Assembly: GCA_030055615.1 (NCBI GenBank)
Contig: JASFYN010000002.1
Location: 313,245-377,244, forward strand
Direction of reading: 5' to 3'
DNA: 64,000 nt
From: Methanothermobacter sp.
GTDB lineage: Archaea > Methanobacteriota > Methanobacteria > Methanobacteriales > DSM-23052
Shown: positions 30,167 through 40,640 of the stretch, one piece after another
How positions within the stretch are numbered: position 1 is the first letter of the stretch
Layout: every line of letters begins with the position of its first letter
Translations under genes and position numbers: made by a program
The notes under the pieces: generated by a model
What the model was told of the DNA's origin: nothing
What the model saw: only the letters and a program-made list of their open reading frames with translations
Database searches by the model: none

Positions 30167-30811
30167 TTGAAATGGGTTGTGAAAATAGGGGGCAGCCTAT
30201 TCCCCCACCATGCAAAAAAGTTATTAAAAAACCTTCTAGGCGAAGATACCATCATCATAGCCGGAGGCGGAGAATTCGCAAATAAAATAAGAAAATACGA
30301 TCATGAACTCGGATTTTCAGACACCGCAAACCATGAAGCCGCCATACTATCCATGGACATAATGGGCATACTCCTAGCAGACCTTGTAAAAGGAGCTGAA
30401 GCAACCCACACCATAAAAGAAGCAAAAAAAATAAAAAAGGATGGTAAAATACCAGTACTCCTACCATCAAGGATCCTACATTACCTAGATCCCCTAAAAC
30501 ATTCATGGAAAGTAACTTCAGATTCCATTGCCTTTTATATATCAAAACTCATAAATGCAAAACTATTAATAGCAACAGACGTAGATGGTATATATACAAC
30601 AGATCCCAACAAAAGCGAAGCTAAACTTATAAATGAAATAACCGCTAAAAAGTTACTAACTTTTGGCGAAACTTCAGTGGATGAAGAACTACCAAAACTC
30701 CTACTAAAATACAAATCTGATTGTTACATAGCCAACGGAAAACACCCCCAGAGGATCCTTTCCATCATAAAATCCACTGAAACAATATATACAAGGATAA
30801 GAGGTGACTAA
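30167..30811 (+). CDS. mfnE: Amino acid kinase-family protein, probable MfnE
   Basis: A 214-residue amino acid kinase-fold protein. VVKIGGSLF at the N-terminus, [60 protein letters not shown] are seen. The layout and the HSW-x-VTSDS motif match methanogen MfnE, which phosphorylates 5-(aminomethyl)furan-3-ylmethyl phosphate in methanofuran synthesis; other kinases of this fold use UMP or isopentenyl phosphate. TTG 30167 is preferred since GGAGGGG lies seven bases upstream. It is three bases from the zinc-ribbon gene. Confidence 0.65.
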   Translation: MKWVVKIGGSLFPHHAKKLLKNLLGEDTIIIAGGGEFANKIRKYDHELGFSDTANHEAAILSMDIMGILLADLVKGAEATHTIKEAKKIKKDGKIPVLLPSRILHYLDPLKHSWKVTSDSIAFYISKLINAKLLIATDVDGIYTTDPNKSEAKLINEITAKKLLTFGETSVDEELPKLLLKYKSDCYIANGKHPQRILSIIKSTETIYTRIRGD

Positions 30812-30813
30812 AA

Positions 30814-30975
30814 TTGGCAAAGATAAAATGCACATCCTGTAGACAAGAAATACCCCTAGTCGAAAGTTATGTGAAATTTGAATGCCCATTCTGCGAAGAA
30901 ATAATATACAGATGCGAAAAATGCCGAACCTTCGGCCACCCATACAAATGTAAATGCGGATTTGAAGGCCCATAA
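30814..30975 (+). CDS. Small zinc-ribbon protein (53 residues)
   Basis: Begins [16 protein letters not shown] and carries four Cys pairs: CTSC, CPFC, CEKC and CKC, giving two treble-clef or ribbon zinc sites. Such 50-60-residue proteins occur next to aEF-1beta in many archaea and are thought to bind RNA. TTG start with GAGGTGA upstream, read directly after the mfnE stop. Confidence 0.85.
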   Translation: MAKIKCTSCRQEIPLVESYVKFECPFCEEIIYRCEKCRTFGHPYKCKCGFEGP

Positions 30976-31182
30976 GCCTAGTTTCATGAAAATTTTATTA
31001 TATTTCAGCCCCTTAAAGGATGAATTCGAAATTTTCCACCATCCTTTTGGGCTACCAATTTACCTTCTTCAAAAATGCTAATAAATACACCCGGCCTCGG
31101 GTGGTTTTGCAAACAACAAAAAAAGATATATAAATAATAATAATGAATCCAATATTATTAAAAATTCGGGAGGGAAATACTG

Positions 31183-31452
31183 ATGGGAGAAGTTGTCGCT
31201 ACCATAAAATTAATGCCAGAAAGTCCTGATGTAGACATGAAAAAAATAAAAGCTAAAATCCAATCATCAATACCAAAAGACGCTGAATTATATAAGATCG
31301 AAGAGGAACCAGTCGCATTCGGACTCATAGCCCTTAATGTAATGGTTATCGTAGATGACGCGGCTGGGGGGACAGAGAACGTTGAAAAAAAATTATCAAA
31401 AATTGAAGGTATAAGTAACATAGAAGTAACCGACTTACGACGTTTAATTTAA
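31183..31452 (+). CDS. ef1b: Elongation factor 1-beta (aEF-1beta)
   Basis: Nucleotide exchange factor for aEF-1alpha. An 89-residue ferredoxin-like domain: MGEVVATIKLMPESPDVDMKKIK ... EEEPVAFGLIALNVMVIVDDAAGGTENVE. GGGAGGGAAAT precedes the ATG. A separate promoter (AGATATATAAATA near 31126-31138) lies in the 207-base gap before it. Confidence 0.95.
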   Translation: MGEVVATIKLMPESPDVDMKKIKAKIQSSIPKDAELYKIEEEPVAFGLIALNVMVIVDDAAGGTENVEKKLSKIEGISNIEVTDLRRLI

Positions 31453-31460
31453 ACAGCAGG

Positions 31461-32702
31461 GTGGTTGAGATTTTTGATCTCATCCTCACCTGTCTTCTAG
31501 GGATACTATGCGGCACCATAACAGGTATCATACCAGGCATCCATGTCAACACCGTGGGTGCCTTCACATTCGCCGCCTCGCCCATACTTTTCAAGTTCTT
31601 CTCCCCGGAATCCTTAGCTGTTTTTCTACTTTCAATGTCCATTACCCACGCGCTCCTAGAATTCATACCATCCATGTTAGTGGGCGTCCCAGATGAAGCA
31701 ACAGCATTATCTGTACTACCAGGCCATAGCATGGTCTTAGAAGGACAGGGCAAAAGGGCTATAAGATTAATAGCCATCGGCGGAATTGGGGGTATAATAT
31801 TCACAATATTATCCATGCCATTATTTTTAGTTTTCCTTCCCCCAGCACATGAACTCTTAAAGCCATATATAGGATTATTACTCCTTATAATGTCAATTTA
31901 CCTTATAATAAGTTTAAATAGAAACCTAGAAACTATTGGCTGGTCATTGATAATATTCATACTATCTGGGATCATGGGATGGGTTATTTTAAACACTCCA
32001 CTTTCACCCAACATTTTACTCTTATCCACTTTCAGCGGCCTCTTTGGCGTGAGCACACTACTTTACGGTCTCGGTGAAAATTCAATCCTACCCAGACAGC
32101 GTACAGTGAATGAAATCAGAATTGATACTAGGCTCTTAAGAGGGATTTTCGGAGGCGGGATTGCAGGGGCCCTACTAGGATTTCTCCCAGGCTTTGGACC
32201 GGCACAAGGTAGCATATTAGCCCAGGAAATCAGTGGAGGAGATGATAACAAAGTTGAAAATCTTTTAACATCTCTCAGCGCTTTGAACACTTCAGATGCC
32301 CTTTTTTCTCTTATCACTATCTATATTATAGGCAATGCGCGCAGCGGAATAGCAGTATACATCTCGAAGATAATAGAAAATTTCAGTTTAAATCATCTCA
32401 TATTCTTCAGCTTCACATCTATAATATCAGCAGCCGCATCATTTATCCTATGCATAAAAATAGGGGATTTTCTAATCGATCGCATCCAATACATGGACTA
32501 TAATAGACTTTCAAGGTTATTAATATATTTTATAAGCTTTCTTGTGATAATCTTTTCTATATTGGAAAATGCACCATTACATTTTATTTTACTCGCTTAT
32601 ATAACATCCATAGCCCTCGGCCTCATACCACATTATGTAGGTGTTAGCAAATCCCATCTCATGGGAATTCTCATAATACCAGCACTAGCCATATACCTCT
32701 AA
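31461..32702 (+). CDS. TctA-family membrane protein (tripartite tricarboxylate transporter permease-like)
   Basis: A 413-residue integral membrane protein with about ten to twelve spans. The GIIPGIHVNTVGAF repeat near the N-terminus and its pseudo-repeat GFLPGFGPAQGSILAQ in the middle are the TctA signature. Bacterial TctA works with TctB and a binding protein, but neither is nearby, as is usual for this archaeal group (COG1784). Substrate unknown. Starts at GTG shortly after aEF-1beta and its 3' end overlaps the convergent methyltransferase by four bases. Confidence 0.8.
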   Translation: MVEIFDLILTCLLGILCGTITGIIPGIHVNTVGAFTFAASPILFKFFSPESLAVFLLSMSITHALLEFIPSMLVGVPDEATALSVLPGHSMVLEGQGKRAIRLIAIGGIGGIIFTILSMPLFLVFLPPAHELLKPYIGLLLLIMSIYLIISLNRNLETIGWSLIIFILSGIMGWVILNTPLSPNILLLSTFSGLFGVSTLLYGLGENSILPRQRTVNEIRIDTRLLRGIFGGGIAGALLGFLPGFGPAQGSILAQEISGGDDNKVENLLTSLSALNTSDALFSLITIYIIGNARSGIAVYISKIIENFSLNHLIFFSFTSIISAAASFILCIKIGDFLIDRIQYMDYNRLSRLLIYFISFLVIIFSILENAPLHFILLAYITSIALGLIPHYVGVSKSHLMGILIIPALAIYL

Positions 32703-33679
32703 CAAATAAGGAGTACCTCCTTAGCAAGCTCCCTAGAAGCTCTAAGAAAAGGAGAAACATCAACACCTGGGAAAGGATCAACAATACAAAGATCATACTT
32801 CTCATCAATGAGTGAAGGAAGATCCCTTATATCCTCATTATACAATTCGAAATCCCCATATTTATCCTTGAACTGGTTTACTTCCAAATTTATAAGGGTC
32901 ATTTTCAAACTTTCATTCCATATATCATTAAATATTACTTTACTGGCTCCTGCAAAGAGTGAGAACAATCCTAGAGTCCCAGGGCCACATGTTGCATCTA
33001 TAACTTTAAATGAACCTTTAAATTTTCTCAAGATATTATAGAGGTTCATCAGTTTCAGATATGAAGACCTTGGAGATTCTATGTGCATTTTACTCTGTCT
33101 TTTATAAATGCACAAGGCGCCTATTTGACTCTTTATTATATCACAGCGCATATCACATCCAGCTAATCTCTTATATACAATAGGTTTATAATTTGAGTCA
33201 AGAACGCCCACCGTCCTCCTAGGATCGCCTTTTATAACCCCTTTAACTTCCGGTACCTCCTCAATTATGCGTTTAGCGGTTTTTTTATCCAATTTAGTTG
33301 ATACTAGGATTAAAGATTTTGGTGATAAAAATGGTGCTTTCGAGAGCAGATAACCTATGCTCATAAGTGGTGTGCCAACACTTCTCAGACTCGATTTTTT
33401 ATCTAATAGTCCCTCTTCAACCATTATAATTAGTATATGTCCCATTGTAGTGTCAAGGTGCCTTTTACCACACTCACATTTACCCCAATCCTTATCAATA
33501 GCTTCTAAATTCACTTGATCCTTGAGAGGGATTCTCTTATCTAGGTGGGGATTATAACAATGCTTACACCCATTATAAAAACCTTGAATCTTTTTTAATA
33601 AGGATGTCCTATCTAGTATGCATTCCCCCCCACATTCACACTTTAATTCCATATAAGGTTTAAATATGATACTCATCAT
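32699..33679 (-). CDS. SAM-dependent methyltransferase with Cys-rich N-terminal domain
   Basis: A 326-residue protein. The first ~80 residues carry Cys/His pairs (KCECGGEC, GCKHCYNPH, KCECGKRHLD), probably a zinc domain. The last ~130 are a class I methyltransferase: VIDATCGPGTLGLFSLFAGA (motif I), FNDI (acidic loop end), YNEDIRDL, and IVDPFPGVD in the motif IV position. Target unknown; RNA modification is plausible. The divergent pilus ATPase starts 17 bases away, so both promoters would overlap coding sequence and an internal start (M10) is possible. Confidence 0.7.
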   Translation of the reverse strand: MMSIIFKPYMELKCECGGECILDRTSLLKKIQGFYNGCKHCYNPHLDKRIPLKDQVNLEAIDKDWGKCECGKRHLDTTMGHILIIMVEEGLLDKKSSLRSVGTPLMSIGYLLSKAPFLSPKSLILVSTKLDKKTAKRIIEEVPEVKGVIKGDPRRTVGVLDSNYKPIVYKRLAGCDMRCDIIKSQIGALCIYKRQSKMHIESPRSSYLKLMNLYNILRKFKGSFKVIDATCGPGTLGLFSLFAGASKVIFNDIWNESLKMTLINLEVNQFKDKYGDFELYNEDIRDLPSLIDEKYDLCIVDPFPGVDVSPFLRASRELAKEVLLIC

Positions 33680-33696
33680 ATTAAAAAGTGATTCTC

Positions 33697-35259
33697 ATGA
33701 AGGATAAAAGGAAAGAGATCTTAAGAGAAATCCTTGGAGAATTCGCTGATGACAGCCTAGATGTGGAAAATGGAAAAGTTAAATCAGAAAAGGAAAGCAC
33801 TTTTGACATTGATAAGATAATCCAGCGAAAACCTTCAAAACCTAGAATGACAGATGTTAAAGAAGTTGAAATCATCGAAGAGGAACTAATACCATTTTAC
33901 AAGGTTTCCCTGCCAAAGTTTTCCGAGAAAGAAAGAGAACTTATAAATGAAATAAGGGCAAAAGTGGTAGAAGCCGCTGTAACTGCCGGCGGTGAATTCC
34001 AAATCGACAAAAAAACCCTCATGAAGGAGATCAAGGACTTCCTCAGAGTGAAGGGGATTCGAGACATTGACAGACTCGCCAACCAAATCATCCAGGAAAT
34101 GCTAGGCTATGGTGAAATAGACCCCCTCATACGGGATGACAACCTCGAAGAGATAATGATAATCGGCGTGAAAAAACCTGTTTTCGTTTACCATAGAGAC
34201 AAAGGTATGATGATAACAAACCTCATATTCGATGATGCTAACAATATTAAAGCCTTAATTGATCTGATCGCAAGACAAGTAGGCAGACGCATAGACCAAC
34301 AAACACCAATCCTAGATGCAAGATTACCCGACGGTTCAAGAGTCAATGCAACCATACCCCCAGTATCTCCAGATGGGCCCACATTAACTGTCCGTAAATT
34401 CAAAAAAGACCCCTACACCGTCATAGACCTCATAAACTTCAAGACATTATCATCTTATCTCGCAGCCTTCCTATGGGTATGTACAGATGGCCTTGGAGTC
34501 AAACCATGCAATGCAATAATTGCAGGTGGCACAAGCTCAGGTAAAACAACAACCTTGAATACGATAGCAGCATTCATACCACCCCGCGAAAGGGTTATCA
34601 CTATAGAGGACACCTTGGAACTCCAACTACCACACCCACATGTCCTAAGATTGGAAACAAGACCACCAAACATAGAAGGAAAAGGAGAAATCGACATGGA
34701 CACCCTCGTCAAAAACTCCCTCCGACAAAGACCAGACAGGATAATAGTAGGAGAAGTAAGGGGCCCCGAGGCTATAACATTATTCACAGCCTTAAACACT
34801 GGCCATTCAGGGTTTGGAACATTACACTCCAACACAGCACGGGAAACTATCACTAGGCTCACGAACAGGCCCATGAACGTCCCGAATATTATGATACCAG
34901 CATTGGATTTCATAATAATGCAAAATAGGATGTACAGTTCATCTGGTCGTTCAGTAAGGCGGATAACCGAAGTAGCCGAAGTTGTGGGCATGGAAGAGGA
35001 TAGAGTCCAATTAAACAGGATATTTGAATGGGATAATGTCACGGACAAAGTCGAATACGTAGGTATAGCAAGCCAAACCCTAAGAGAAATATCAGAACTA
35101 AGAGGCATGAGTATAACTGAAATAGAAGAAGAAATCGAGAGAAGAAGATTAGTCCTAGAATACATGGCTGAAGAGAATATAAGATCCATAGACGAGGTGG
35201 CCAAATATATCCACGGATATTATAAGAATCCCGAGGAGATTCTAGAGAAAGTACTCTAG
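33697..35259 (+). CDS. Type II/IV secretion ATPase of an archaeal pilus system (TadA/GspE-like)
   Basis: A ~520-residue hexameric assembly ATPase. The N-terminal ~180 residues form the recognition domain; Walker A is [12 protein letters not shown], Asp box [11 protein letters not shown], Walker B region [15 protein letters not shown], His box [10 protein letters not shown]. It powers pilin or archaellin-like filament assembly at the membrane. ATG 33697 is preferred with GTGAT upstream. Paired with the membrane platform gene 36 bases downstream; no pilin or prepilin peptidase lies nearby. Confidence 0.9.
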   Translation: MKDKRKEILREILGEFADDSLDVENGKVKSEKESTFDIDKIIQRKPSKPRMTDVKEVEIIEEELIPFYKVSLPKFSEKERELINEIRAKVVEAAVTAGGEFQIDKKTLMKEIKDFLRVKGIRDIDRLANQIIQEMLGYGEIDPLIRDDNLEEIMIIGVKKPVFVYHRDKGMMITNLIFDDANNIKALIDLIARQVGRRIDQQTPILDARLPDGSRVNATIPPVSPDGPTLTVRKFKKDPYTVIDLINFKTLSSYLAAFLWVCTDGLGVKPCNAIIAGGTSSGKTTTLNTIAAFIPPRERVITIEDTLELQLPHPHVLRLETRPPNIEGKGEIDMDTLVKNSLRQRPDRIIVGEVRGPEAITLFTALNTGHSGFGTLHSNTARETITRLTNRPMNVPNIMIPALDFIIMQNRMYSSSGRSVRRITEVAEVVGMEEDRVQLNRIFEWDNVTDKVEYVGIASQTLREISELRGMSITEIEEEIERRRLVLEYMAEENIRSIDEVAKYIHGYYKNPEEILEKVL

Positions 35260-35295
35260 GAGAAACCCCCACCACCCCATCTGGGGGCGTTTAAA

Positions 35296-36330
35296 ATGGC
35301 TTTTAAAAAAATTTTGGAAAAACTCGGTGGTATAACAATAGAGGCGGGTAAAAGGGTGGAAGAAGGGTTTAAAGCCCCCGCCGCGAAACTGACCAGTATC
35401 GGGCAGCCTTTCACAGGTAGACGTGATTTCAGGGGGACCATAAGGCGTAGAAGCACTTCAATGATAATGGAAAGAATGAGAATGACCCCTGCTGAAGTGG
35501 AAATATTTAAAGAACTCATAGAAGCCGACAAACACCGTGAAGAGGAGAAAAAAGAAAGTGAAAAGAAGTATATGGAAGCTTCACTTGAAGAATTGTTAAA
35601 AGAAGAAGAAAAGAAGTTCGACCCAAAAATACTACTAATGCTTGGAAGCATCTCCGGCCTCATATTATTACTGGTAACAATCACACTAGGACTTGGCCTG
35701 GATATTGGCATAATATTAATGTTCGCAGTAACTTCTTTATCAGTGATTTTGACAGTTGCACCAAAATTGCAAAAGGGTAAGAAATCCACGGAAGCATCAC
35801 GCCAATTACCATTCGCCTTAAGACAGATGGCAACAGAACTTAGAGCAGGATTAGGACTCCATGATAGCATGCGTTCAGTGGCACTTTCAGGGTATGGAGC
35901 ATTATCCGAAGAATTTGCAAGGACACTCGAAGAGATAAGATATGGTGAAAGTACTGAGAATGCTCTACGGGAAATGTGTAATCGAGTGGACTCAGAGGGC
36001 CTAGATAGAGCTATTTATCAAATTACAAGGACACTTGAAAGCGGAGGTGACCTAGCCAAGACCCTTGAAATTATAGCAGATGATGTAGCATATGAGATGA
36101 GGATGAAGCTTAGGGATTATTCCCAAAAGCTTAACTCATTCACCATGATATACATGTTCATAGCCATCCTTGGACCCGTGATATTCCTAGTAATGTTACT
36201 AGCAGCCTCCACAATAATGGAAGGCTCAGTTTTACCTCCAGTTGCAATATTATTGTTATACCTATTCCTATTCCCAATGATAGTGGGATTCATGGCTTTC
36301 ATGATAAAAAGGCTTGAACCAAAATTATAA
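35296..36330 (+). CDS. Type II secretion system F/TadC-like membrane platform protein
   Basis: A 344-residue partner of the preceding ATPase. A basic cytoplasmic N-terminus with a Glu/Lys-rich coiled coil (about residues 75-110) is followed by two membrane spans, the T2SSF domain (LPFALRQMATELRAGLGLHDSMRSVALSGYGALSEE), and two to three C-terminal spans. Anchors the assembly ATPase in the membrane. Pilus, adhesin or secretion use cannot be distinguished. Confidence 0.88.
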   Translation: MAFKKILEKLGGITIEAGKRVEEGFKAPAAKLTSIGQPFTGRRDFRGTIRRRSTSMIMERMRMTPAEVEIFKELIEADKHREEEKKESEKKYMEASLEELLKEEEKKFDPKILLMLGSISGLILLLVTITLGLGLDIGIILMFAVTSLSVILTVAPKLQKGKKSTEASRQLPFALRQMATELRAGLGLHDSMRSVALSGYGALSEEFARTLEEIRYGESTENALREMCNRVDSEGLDRAIYQITRTLESGGDLAKTLEIIADDVAYEMRMKLRDYSQKLNSFTMIYMFIAILGPVIFLVMLLAASTIMEGSVLPPVAILLLYLFLFPMIVGFMAFMIKRLEPKL

Positions 36331-36500
36331 TAGAAGATTTCACAACCAATCTAGTTCTCATCCTTCCATTGATAAAAGGGCGCCCATATAATTTAATATG
36401 ATGAACAGTTCAACTAATAATATTTAAAACTTTCGATTACCTTTAAATCATAAATTATTTCTATTTTGCAGATAAACCCATATATTAGTTGCTGCACAAC

Positions 36501-37651
<1,151 letters not shown>

Positions 37652-37653
<2 letters not shown>

Positions 37654-37717
37654 AAAAAGGGGGAGAGAGTAACAATTCACCCCACACAATAATCTTTTTT
37701 TATATCCCCCTTTTTTT
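37652..37717 (+). terminator. Terminator after mer
   Basis: AAAAAAAGGGGG (37652-37663, starting inside the stop codon) is perfectly complementary to CCCCCTTTTTTT (37706-37717). A second T-rich stretch lies at 37694-37701. Long loop of about 42 bases. Either the hairpin or the T tracts alone could stop transcription. Confidence 0.55.
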
Positions 37718-37788
37718 ACTTCCTTTTCCATATATTTAAATAATAAAAACCATACTACTAATTACAAAAACTTCTTTTTCTAGGAATA

Positions 37789-38859
37789 ATGATGAGAGAG
37801 TTAGCACTGAAAACCAGAAAAAAGGCTATTAAAAGGATTAGAAGAAAATCGCCAGAAGAACTAGCAACCACTTGGTGCCAAGAAGACTTGCTCTATTCAG
37901 GAAAAGGTAAAGCTATTTTCATGATACTCCCCACTAGAGGATGTTCATGGGCACTATCCAAAAGTGGCGGTTGTACAATGTGCAGCTACCTTTCAGATTC
38001 ACTCCTCAAAGACATCAAAGCCGAAAAATTAAACAAGATATTCACAGATCTAATATCCCAGTATAAGATAAAAGAAAAAACTGCAGTTAAAATATTCATC
38101 TCTGGCAGCTTCTTAAACCCAGAAGAATTCCCAAAAGAATCAAGGAAATTCATACTAAAATACCTCAATAAGATAGACAACATAGAAGAGATAATAATAG
38201 AATCCCGTCCAGAATATGTAAACAGAGAGATACTCATTGAATGTTGCAATCACACACCAAACAAAATATTGGAAGTTAGCATAGGACTCGAAACAGCAGA
38301 CGATCACACCCGTAAATACAAAATAAACAAGGGCTTCACAAAAAAAGATTTCGAAAGAGCCATCAGGACCATAAAAAGTCTAAAAGAGGATTTCAATATA
38401 AAATCAAAGGCATATATACTTATAAAACCCATCCTAACAAGCGAAAAAGAAGCCATCCAAGACGCCATCAACTCCGCAGTCTACGCAGAAAAAATAGGTG
38501 TTGACAGAATATCATTCTGCCCATCAACCATACACAAAGGCACAGTAATGGAAGAACTCTGGAAAAAAGGCTCATATAAGCCCCCATGGATATGGAGCCT
38601 CATCGAAATCATAAACAACACCCGAAAAAACCTCAAAATACCCACAATAATGGACACCTCAGGACTCGGAACACCAAGAGGCCCATACAACTGCAAAAAA
38701 TGTAACACAAAACTCAAAAAAATGATCATAGAATCCAACCTAACCCAAAAAACCATACCAACAGTAAAATGCAACTGCTACAACAGATGGATCGCTGAAA
38801 AAGAACTCGGAGACTTCACAAGATCAACAAACAACATCAAATACCAAGTCTATGGATAA
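37789..38859 (+). CDS. Archaeosine biosynthesis radical SAM protein RaSEA
   Basis: Radical SAM partner of ArcS that turns the Lys adduct of preQ0 in tRNA into archaeosine. The 356-residue protein has the radical SAM cluster region RGCSWALSKSGGCTMCSYLSD, with the Cys spacing typical of Elp3/RaSEA-like members rather than CX3CX2C, GLETADDHTRKYKINKGFT, and a C-terminal CKKC/CNC zinc-like site (YNCKKCNTKLKK ... KCNCYNRW). Separated from mer by a terminator. ArcS is encoded 34 kb away in this window. Confidence 0.82.
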   Translation: MMRELALKTRKKAIKRIRRKSPEELATTWCQEDLLYSGKGKAIFMILPTRGCSWALSKSGGCTMCSYLSDSLLKDIKAEKLNKIFTDLISQYKIKEKTAVKIFISGSFLNPEEFPKESRKFILKYLNKIDNIEEIIIESRPEYVNREILIECCNHTPNKILEVSIGLETADDHTRKYKINKGFTKKDFERAIRTIKSLKEDFNIKSKAYILIKPILTSEKEAIQDAINSAVYAEKIGVDRISFCPSTIHKGTVMEELWKKGSYKPPWIWSLIEIINNTRKNLKIPTIMDTSGLGTPRGPYNCKKCNTKLKKMIIESNLTQKTIPTVKCNCYNRWIAEKELGDFTRSTNNIKYQVYG

Positions 38860-39116
38860 TCTACCTAATTTTATCCCTATACAAGACTCAACACCAAAGG
38901 AAAAATACAAGAAATTGATTTTGTCAAATAACAAAAATCAAAAAATTAGCCCCCAACGAACACCTCCACGATAATCCTACCCAAAAAAAGTTGAACACAT
39001 ATGATCTATATCATAGACATAAAATAAAAGCTTAACCCCCCCAAGAGTCAATGGAAATGAAAAAAATACTGGGAAGCACCCCATCAGAGCGTGACAGTCC
39101 ACAAAAGGAGGATTCT

Positions 39117-40403
39117 ATGATCGGGATAAGCGCAGATTTCGACCCACTACATAAAGGACACGCAAAACTTATAGAAAAAGGACGTGAAATAGCAGAAAAA
39201 ATTGGAAGCGAACTCGTCATCTACCTTAACAAGGATTATAGCGCCAATCACGCCCCATTCTTCGCATCATATGAAGCTCGTGAAAAAATGGCCCTTAAAG
39301 CAGGGGCTGATAAAGTCATACCCATTGAAGGTCTACACCACAGGCTAACACTAGCATACACTGTACCTATAAGAATAGCTATGATGATAGAGGATGGTGT
39401 TACAGATTACGTGGACGCCGCTAATGTCCCCCCAAAAATCATAAGAAAAGAGGCAGAATATTTCGCCAAAAGAGGCATATTCAGTGGAATACCCGCAAAA
39501 CTTCCGAATAGGAATGTTATCAGATGGTTCGCCGTCAACGAATTCTTCCAGAAAAAATACAACCGGAAAATGAAATTTCACATCATCCCAGAACTTACAG
39601 AAAATGGTTCAAAAATTTCAGGAAGAGAAATAAGAAAAAAAATAATAAAAAATAACCTAAAAATAACTGAAGACGTGGCCAAACTTTTACCAGAAACAAC
39701 CATAAAAATCCTTGAAAAAGAGCTGAAAAAAAGAAAAGCCCCAGGTAAAAGGAACTTTAATTTGATAAAGGAAAAAATGAACAAGCTTTCACGGGCAGAC
39801 CTCCTAGAGATAGCTTACCTTAACGCCAAGCTTATAAATTCCATCATCAAATGGAGACCATATAATACAGAAAACCAAGTATGGGCAACATTTAGAAGGG
39901 CCGGATATGGCCCGGTGCTCACAAGACTAGCCTTAAGCTCAATGGAGATGAATGTAACAAGGAGAGAAGTTTATAACCTCATAGGATATTATGAGAAGAA
40001 GGGGTGGATACCACCAGACCAGAAAAGAAAAAGGATAATTCAAAGAGCCTGGTTCGTATCAAAGAGCGTAGAAAAAGGCTACACTTCAAAAAAAGCCCAT
40101 GAAAGATTCCTAGAACATCCAGGTCCCTTGAATGAGCCTGAAAGATCCTTCAAAGTTGGTATAAGTTTAAAAAAGTTTGAAGTTAGAAAATTAAAGGAAG
40201 GAACAGAAGCCAAAATATATGTAAAGGAAAATGATACTATTTCTTGCCAGATAAGGGATGGGATGAAAATTAAAAGTTCGCTAATTCTCCCAGGTGTAAT
40301 GGCAACCTATCTCCGGTTAATCATAGATTCGCATTTCATACCATTTAATGGTAAGCTTATCAAAGAAAATGAGAGTTTCAGAATCAAAATAAATATTGGA
40401 TGA
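39117..40403 (+). CDS. Nucleotidyltransferase, TmcAL-like
   Basis: A ~428-residue HIGH-superfamily protein: GISADFDPLHKGHAKLI with H-x-G-H, then PETTIK and a helical middle. It resembles COG1323 (bacterial TmcAL, which activates acetate with ATP to acetylate the wobble C of tRNA-Met), but the GRIGR/KMSKS-like C-terminal loop and cysteines are not obvious. The C-terminal ~120 residues (FKVGISLKKFEVRKLKEGTEAKIYV) look like an added beta domain. ATG 39117 follows GGAGG by five bases; the frame is open to 39051 without a site. The 257-base gap before it shows no gene. Confidence 0.6.
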   Translation: MIGISADFDPLHKGHAKLIEKGREIAEKIGSELVIYLNKDYSANHAPFFASYEAREKMALKAGADKVIPIEGLHHRLTLAYTVPIRIAMMIEDGVTDYVDAANVPPKIIRKEAEYFAKRGIFSGIPAKLPNRNVIRWFAVNEFFQKKYNRKMKFHIIPELTENGSKISGREIRKKIIKNNLKITEDVAKLLPETTIKILEKELKKRKAPGKRNFNLIKEKMNKLSRADLLEIAYLNAKLINSIIKWRPYNTENQVWATFRRAGYGPVLTRLALSSMEMNVTRREVYNLIGYYEKKGWIPPDQKRKRIIQRAWFVSKSVEKGYTSKKAHERFLEHPGPLNEPERSFKVGISLKKFEVRKLKEGTEAKIYVKENDTISCQIRDGMKIKSSLILPGVMATYLRLIIDSHFIPFNGKLIKENESFRIKINIG

Positions 40404-40407
40404 TAGC

Positions 40408-40602
40408 CTATTTTTTTCCTCTGTGTTCCACTATAGGACATGTCCAAGATTTACAAAATGTCATGACAAACTTACCATTATCAGTATCTAAATGGATCCT
40501 CCAGCACTTATCATCATAAAATTTGAATTCAACATCAAGGATCCTTTTACCAACAAGCTTTTTAAGATTCTTTCTACAATCCTCTATAATATCTTCTCCC
40601 AA
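40408..40602 (-). CDS. Conserved-looking 64-residue hypothetical protein
   Basis: MGEDIIEDCRKNLKKLVGKRILDVEF followed by YDDKCWRIHLDTDNGKFVMTFCKSWTCP. GGTGAT lies four bases before the TTG start, which supports translation. Three Cys in the C-terminal half may bind metal. The 3' end is convergent with the nucleotidyltransferase at a four-base gap. Family not recognised. Confidence 0.6.
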   Translation of the reverse strand: MGEDIIEDCRKNLKKLVGKRILDVEFKFYDDKCWRIHLDTDNGKFVMTFCKSWTCPIVEHRGKK

Positions 40603-40640
40603 CTAAATCACCCTTTCAATACTATTTATCTATTTAGCAA

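Noticed and set aside
38996-39020. Weak inverted repeat ATGAT/ATCAT upstream of the nucleotidyltransferase
   Set aside because: Five-base arms in A+T-rich DNA are expected by chance.
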